NCBI GenBank assembly: GCA_003602575.1
Contig: QQRY01000047.1
Span: 1 to 35,996 of the forward strand
Length of the DNA: 35,996 nucleotides
DNA from: Candidatus Poseidoniales archaeon
Lineage (GTDB): Archaea > Thermoplasmatota > Poseidoniia > Poseidoniales > Poseidoniaceae
Direction: 5' to 3'
Numbering within the stretch: position 1 is the stretch's first letter; the number at the start of each line of letters is the position of its first letter. Shown here one piece after another: positions 31,751-35,996 of this stretch. The translations under genes and the position numbers were made by a program. The notes beneath the pieces are model-generated. The model saw only the letters and a program-made list of their open reading frames with translations, was not told the origin of the DNA and made no database searches.

Positions 31751-33427
31751 ATGGTACGTGACCTAATAACCATCGAAGCAGTGGACAAAAGCTTTGGTCC
31801 AGTCGATGTTTTAGTCGATATTAATCTCTTGGTTCAAGACGGTGACCGCATTGGAATCGTTGGGCACAATGGTGCTGGGAAAACAACTCTACTAAACACG
31901 ATTAGTGAGCAAACACAAGATGTTGGAGACATTGATTTTGCGCCTGGCATAAGACTTGCCTACCTTACACAGATTCGAGATATTGATTCAGATTCTACTA
32001 TCGAAGAAGAACTCAGTCGTAAAGGAAGACAATTCCAAGAGTTAGAAGAAGAGATTGCTGCTATTGAAGCACAAATGGCCGACCCTGCCTTCTATGATGG
32101 TGATTGGGAATCTGTAATCGAAAAGTATAGCCAACTCCAACAAACCTTGGGGGAAAGTGGTGGTTCAAATGTGGCAAGTATTGCCAAAGCCACTCTTGCC
32201 AAACTCGGATTAGATAAGCATCCAATGGATATGCAAGTCAGTAAATTATCTGGCGGTGAAAAGGCTAAACTTGCTCTTGCTCGGCAACTTGTTGGACTTG
32301 CTGGAGTGGATGTAATGTTCCTTGACGAACCGACAAATCACTTGGATATTCAAACCACAGAATGGCTTGAAGCATTCCTTCGTGATTTCAAGGGTGCTCA
32401 ACTTATCGTATCACATGACAGATATTTCCTTGATCAAGTATGTACTAGAATTGTTGAAGTTGATAATCTAAGAGCATGGCCATGGAAGGGTAATTATAGC
32501 AAATTCCTGCGACAAAAAACTGCTCAAGAAGCAACTCTTAGTGATATGATAAAAACTGTTGAGAAGAAAATAGATGCTACAACTGGCGCTCTAAAACAAA
32601 TGAAGAGAGCCAATAAGTATGACAAGTCTATTTCTGCTAAACAAAAGATGATCGAGCGTATGCAACAAGAACTCAAAGCACTTAGAGCAAGAGTTCCTAA
32701 GAAACGCAAACCATTGATTCTCAAACTTGAGGCAACCGATAAAGCCAGTATGGACGTAATTCAAATCGAAGGTGGCTCAAAGAGTTTTGAGGGTCTAGAA
32801 AGACCGATCTTAAACAACCAAGACTTAGAGATAAGAAAGGGCGACAGAATAGGAATTGTTGGGGGCAATGGTCAAGGAAAGACCACTCTTCTAAAAATTA
32901 TCAATGGTGATGAAAAACTCGATAGTGGAATGAGAGACCTCGCGCCTGGCTGTGAAATAGGATATTTCCATCAAGACCACGCTACATTGGATTTCAATCT
33001 TAATCCGATTGAGCAAATTGAAAAGTTGCGACCTGATTTCCAATACGGCGATATTCGTGCTGCACTAGGACGGTTCCAATTCTCTAGCGACCAAGTCACA
33101 ACTAAATTATCACAATTATCTGGTGGAGAAAGAGCCAGAGTTGCCCTACTCAAATTACTTCTCGAAGAAAATAATCTCTTACTTATGGACGAGCCTACCA
33201 ATCACCTAGACATGGACTCAAAGGATACTTTAGAAGAAGCACTAATCAACTATGAAGGCTCTTTAGTCACAGTATCTCACGACAGATGGTTCCTCGACCA
33301 AGTGGTAAATCGCATATGGGAATTACAAGATGGAGTTGTCACGGTTTACTATGGAAACTATACCGATTATGTTCGTGCTAAGAAAGGTCTTCCTCCGCTT
33401 GCAGAAGATGAAATTTCCTCAGTTTGA
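31751..33427 (+). CDS. ABC-F family ATPase
   Basis: The 558-residue protein has two ABC modules and no membrane spans. Module 1 has Walker A GHNGAGKTT, signature LSGGEKAKLALA and Walker B MFLDEPTNHLD. Module 2 has GGNGQGKTT, LSGGERARVALLK and LLMDEPTNHLD. Between them is a charged linker (KQMKRANKYDKS through VPKKRKPLILKL) of the type that reaches into the ribosome in ABC-F proteins. ABC-F factors act on translating or stalled ribosomes, or confer antibiotic protection. The ATG at 31751 replaces an upstream TTG (31739). A T-run follows the stop. Confidence 0.93.
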   Translation: MVRDLITIEAVDKSFGPVDVLVDINLLVQDGDRIGIVGHNGAGKTTLLNTISEQTQDVGDIDFAPGIRLAYLTQIRDIDSDSTIEEELSRKGRQFQELEEEIAAIEAQMADPAFYDGDWESVIEKYSQLQQTLGESGGSNVASIAKATLAKLGLDKHPMDMQVSKLSGGEKAKLALARQLVGLAGVDVMFLDEPTNHLDIQTTEWLEAFLRDFKGAQLIVSHDRYFLDQVCTRIVEVDNLRAWPWKGNYSKFLRQKTAQEATLSDMIKTVEKKIDATTGALKQMKRANKYDKSISAKQKMIERMQQELKALRARVPKKRKPLILKLEATDKASMDVIQIEGGSKSFEGLERPILNNQDLEIRKGDRIGIVGGNGQGKTTLLKIINGDEKLDSGMRDLAPGCEIGYFHQDHATLDFNLNPIEQIEKLRPDFQYGDIRAALGRFQFSSDQVTTKLSQLSGGERARVALLKLLLEENNLLLMDEPTNHLDMDSKDTLEEALINYEGSLVTVSHDRWFLDQVVNRIWELQDGVVTVYYGNYTDYVRAKKGLPPLAEDEISSV

Positions 33428-33429
33428 GA

Positions 33430-33435
33430 TTTTTT
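33430..33435 (+). terminator. T-run after the ABC-F gene
   Basis: Six consecutive Ts begin three bases after the TGA stop of the ABC-F gene. Archaeal RNA polymerase commonly terminates on T-runs without a hairpin. The IcmF gene starts about 43 bases later. Confidence 0.3.
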
Positions 33436-33477
33436 ATCAAGGGCTGAATTGATGAACCAATAACCGATGGCATCGGC

Positions 33478-35996
33478 ATGGCCGATGAAGAGGTAGTGTT
33501 CCAGACTAGCACTGGACCAGTGCGAATAATCACTGCAGCCTCGCTTTTTGATGGCCATGATGCGGCGATAAATGTCATGCGCAGACTGATTCAATCATCT
33601 GGTGCTGAAGTGATTCACCTTGGCCACGACCAATCGGCAAAAGCTGTTGTTGATTGTGCTGTTCAAGAAGATGCACATGGTGTTGCCCTAACCTCATATC
33701 AAGGCGGCCATATTGAGTATTTCACATACATTCGTCAACTTCTCGATGAGGCTGGATGTGAGCATGTTAGAATCTTTGGCGGAGGCGGTGGAACAATTAC
33801 TCCTCCTGAAATCAAGACCTTGCACGAATCTGGAATCTCTAAAATTTACTCACCTGATGATGGCCGAACAATGGGCTTAATGGGCATGATTCACCATCTT
33901 ATGGGAATTGCAAGTGAAGTCGACATCATAGGTAAAGAGCGACTTAGCACGCTAAACGGACCGGTCACTCCAGAAGACATGGCAAAGGTAGGATTGCTTT
34001 TGACTATGTCAGAAAGTGCTGATGATGACCTGTTCAAGTCGACTTTGGAGACTTGTCGCTCCTCGAGTGACGATGTACCTGTCATTGGTTTTACTGGGAC
34101 TGGTGGTGCAGGAAAATCAAGTCTTCTCGATGAATTAATGCTAAGAATTCTAAGAGACAACCCCGGTAAGAAAATCTGCTTACTTTGTGTTGACCCGACT
34201 CGTAAGCGAACCGGTGGTGCTCTACTTGGCGATAGAATCAGAATGAATTCTCTTTCAAACAATGATCTATTCATGCGAAGTCTAGCAAGTAGGGGTTCAG
34301 GAAGTGAGATTTCTGCTAACCTTGACCGAGCAATTGAGGTTGCAAAGGCTGTTGGATTTGACATGATTTTCTGTGAAACAAGTGGTATTGGCCAAGGTAG
34401 CGATGCGATTACTTCTGTTGCCGACCATTCACTATACGTTATGACTGCAGAGTTTGGCGCACATACTCAACTTGAGAAAATCGAAATGCTTGATGTCGCT
34501 GATGTTGTTGTTCTAAACAAGTATGAGAAGCGTGGCAGTGAAGATGCACTTCGAGCCATTCGTAAACAGGTTAGACGCAATAGAAATCTGTTTGATGTCG
34601 CTGATGAAGAGTTACCAGTCGTAGCAACTATTGCCAGTCAATTCGCTGATGGTGGAGTAGACAGACTATGGGGCAAGGTTGCAAAACTCGTAGGATTTGA
34701 GGCGAGCGAGCCTGTTGATTTGATGGGTGAGCGCAAAGGAGTTATTCCTTCAGAGCGTGTCTATTACTTGTCTGAAATTGCCGCTACTGTTAGGGAATAT
34801 CATCAAAGAAATGGTGAAGTTGTCGAGAAACTAAGACTATGCCAGCATCTTGAAACCGCAGCAGAGAATGCTACAAGTCGAGGATCTAAGGCTGTTGCAG
34901 ATGATTTACAAACTCAAATTGATGAATTACTCGAGGAAATTTCCGAGGCTAGAAATGAATTAGCAGAGTTTAGAGAATTAGCAAAACAATACTCCAGTGG
35001 CGAGCATACCTATCACGTTAGAGGAAAACCATTCACTGTTCAAACAACTACTAAGTCTCTTTCACACTCTGACATCCCTAGAGTTTCCCTGCCAACATTT
35101 GCTGATGATGGAGAATTATATTCTTGGATGACTAAAGAAAATGCTCCAGGACATTTCCCATATTCTGCCGGTGTATTCCCATTCAAGCGTACCGATGAAC
35201 TCTCAGCAAGAATGTTTGCTGGAGAAGGTGAGCCAGAACGAACTAACAGAAGATTCCATTATCTGTCTCAAGGCCAAGATTATGTCCGTTTGTCTACTGC
35301 TTTTGACTCTGTAACTCTGTATGGAAGAGACCCGGCAAAGCGACCAGATATTTGGGGTAAAGTAGGAAACTCTGGAGTAAGTATTGCTACATGTGATGAT
35401 GCTAAGCGTCTTTATTCTGGTTTTGATTTATGTAATCCAAATACTTCAGTTAGTATGACAATCAATGGGCCTGCGCCAATTATTCTTGCATTCTATCTCA
35501 ATGCAGCAATCGACCAACAAGTCGAAGCACATCTTGTCGAAAATGGTAAACTTCCAAAAATAAACAAAGATGCTTATCGAGGAGATTTACCTGAAGGACA
35601 CAATGGATTTGGCCTTGCTACTATTGGTCGAAGAGGCGATGAACTGATCGATGAGAAGACATACGCAGAGATCAAAGCAAAAACTCTTCAAACTGTTAGA
35701 GGAACTGTTCAAGCCGATATTCTCAAAGAAGACCAAGCCCAAAATACCTGTATTTTCTCAACTCCATTCGCTCTCAAACTGATGGGTGATGTCCAACAAT
35801 ACTACATCGATAATGGAGTTAGAAACCACTACTCAGTATCTATTTCAGGATATCACATTGCTGAGGCAGGAGCAAATCCAATCACTCAACTTGCTCTAAC
35901 ATTGGCCAATGGTTTCACCTATGTTGAATACTATCGAAGTCGAGGAATGGATATCAACAAGTTCGCTCCTAACCTATCGTTCTTCTTTAGCAATGG
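33478..35996 (+). CDS. icmF: IcmF-type fused isobutyryl-CoA mutase with G-protein chaperone (3' partial)
   Basis: The first 839 residues of an approximately 1,090-residue family are visible. Order: B12-binding domain (1-145) with DGHDAA at 25-30 as the lower-ligand motif, a MeaI-type GTPase with P-loop GTGGAGKSS (207-215), a helical linker (about 400-500), then the mutase barrel starting near 520. The substrate loop PGHFPYSAGVFPFKR (about 555-570) has the IcmF pattern, not the PFTRGPYP pattern of methylmalonyl-CoA mutase. The GTPase base motif is NKYE (347-350) in place of NKxD. The enzyme interconverts isobutyryl-CoA and butyryl-CoA with adenosylcobalamin, and the built-in G protein guards cofactor loading. 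ATG 33478 fits the frame; the stop lies beyond the window. Confidence 0.93.
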   Translation, partial: MADEEVVFQTSTGPVRIITAASLFDGHDAAINVMRRLIQSSGAEVIHLGHDQSAKAVVDCAVQEDAHGVALTSYQGGHIEYFTYIRQLLDEAGCEHVRIFGGGGGTITPPEIKTLHESGISKIYSPDDGRTMGLMGMIHHLMGIASEVDIIGKERLSTLNGPVTPEDMAKVGLLLTMSESADDDLFKSTLETCRSSSDDVPVIGFTGTGGAGKSSLLDELMLRILRDNPGKKICLLCVDPTRKRTGGALLGDRIRMNSLSNNDLFMRSLASRGSGSEISANLDRAIEVAKAVGFDMIFCETSGIGQGSDAITSVADHSLYVMTAEFGAHTQLEKIEMLDVADVVVLNKYEKRGSEDALRAIRKQVRRNRNLFDVADEELPVVATIASQFADGGVDRLWGKVAKLVGFEASEPVDLMGERKGVIPSERVYYLSEIAATVREYHQRNGEVVEKLRLCQHLETAAENATSRGSKAVADDLQTQIDELLEEISEARNELAEFRELAKQYSSGEHTYHVRGKPFTVQTTTKSLSHSDIPRVSLPTFADDGELYSWMTKENAPGHFPYSAGVFPFKRTDELSARMFAGEGEPERTNRRFHYLSQGQDYVRLSTAFDSVTLYGRDPAKRPDIWGKVGNSGVSIATCDDAKRLYSGFDLCNPNTSVSMTINGPAPIILAFYLNAAIDQQVEAHLVENGKLPKINKDAYRGDLPEGHNGFGLATIGRRGDELIDEKTYAEIKAKTLQTVRGTVQADILKEDQAQNTCIFSTPFALKLMGDVQQYYIDNGVRNHYSVSISGYHIAEAGANPITQLALTLANGFTYVEYYRSRGMDINKFAPNLSFFFSN

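Noticed and set aside
33891-34364. 157-residue minus-strand ORF inside icmF
   Set aside because: It is antisense to the conserved GTPase region, and its composition is explained by the opposite strand.

Overview
The window reads as a compact stretch of an archaeal chromosome, most likely a marine Thermoplasmatota lineage of the Marine Group II type (Candidatus Poseidoniales) or a close relative. Archaeal markers are an NMD3-like ribosome-export protein, an exosome Csl4 subunit, a single-domain KaiC-type ATPase, archaeal-type aspartate-semialdehyde dehydrogenase, a bifunctional phosphoglucose/phosphomannose isomerase, a METTL5-like methyltransferase, a SepF-like protein, and at least one TATA-box promoter placed for leaderless transcription. 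The lineage is an inference from gene content and protein style (large PKD/CARDB surface proteins with one C-terminal membrane span and a proline-rich cytoplasmic tail); no rRNA is present to confirm it. Base composition is AT-rich throughout, with no obvious island of different composition.

Layout. 1-4270 (+): the 3' end of a large PKD-repeat surface protein, a SepF-like protein and a 12-span membrane protein. 4265-4840 (-): a Maf nucleotide pyrophosphatase. 4892-5659 (+): a KaiC-like ATPase. 5660-13583 (-): a likely operon transcribed rhomboid protease, giant membrane-anchored subtilase, GlmS. 13672-18062 (+): a fused CcmA-CcmB heme exporter, CcmC and CcmD (cytochrome c maturation), then NMD3 and the sugar isomerase. 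18067-18687 (-): an M23 peptidase. 18760-22973 (+): a GT-C-like membrane protein, a GT2 glycosyltransferase and aspartate-semialdehyde dehydrogenase. 23028-26603 (+): an unrecognised 363-aa protein, a small zinc-ribbon protein, the METTL5-like methyltransferase and a Csl4 exosome subunit fused to two RRM domains. 26628-31246 (+): a COG1031-type radical SAM protein with a C-terminal HhH motif, a SMUG1-type uracil-DNA glycosylase and an acyl-CoA synthetase. 31348-35996 (+): a two-span membrane protein, an ABC-F ATPase and an IcmF-type fused acyl-CoA mutase cut by the window end.

Themes. (1) Cell surface: sugar supply (GlmS, phosphoglucose/phosphomannose isomerase), glycosyltransferases, PKD-repeat surface protein, and surface proteolysis by a subtilase and rhomboid that both end in cytoplasmic zinc ribbons. 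(2) Heme/cytochrome c biogenesis by a compressed CcmABCD set. (3) RNA and ribosome biology: NMD3, METTL5-like, Csl4-RRM-RRM and ABC-F. (4) Acyl-CoA metabolism: acyl-CoA synthetase and IcmF. The most unusual item is the Csl4-RRM-RRM fusion; the CcmA-CcmB fusion is second.

No stretch longer than about 110 bases lacks a gene. Several convergent gene ends touch or overlap. I saw no tRNA, rRNA, CRISPR array, insertion sequence, integrase or attachment site.
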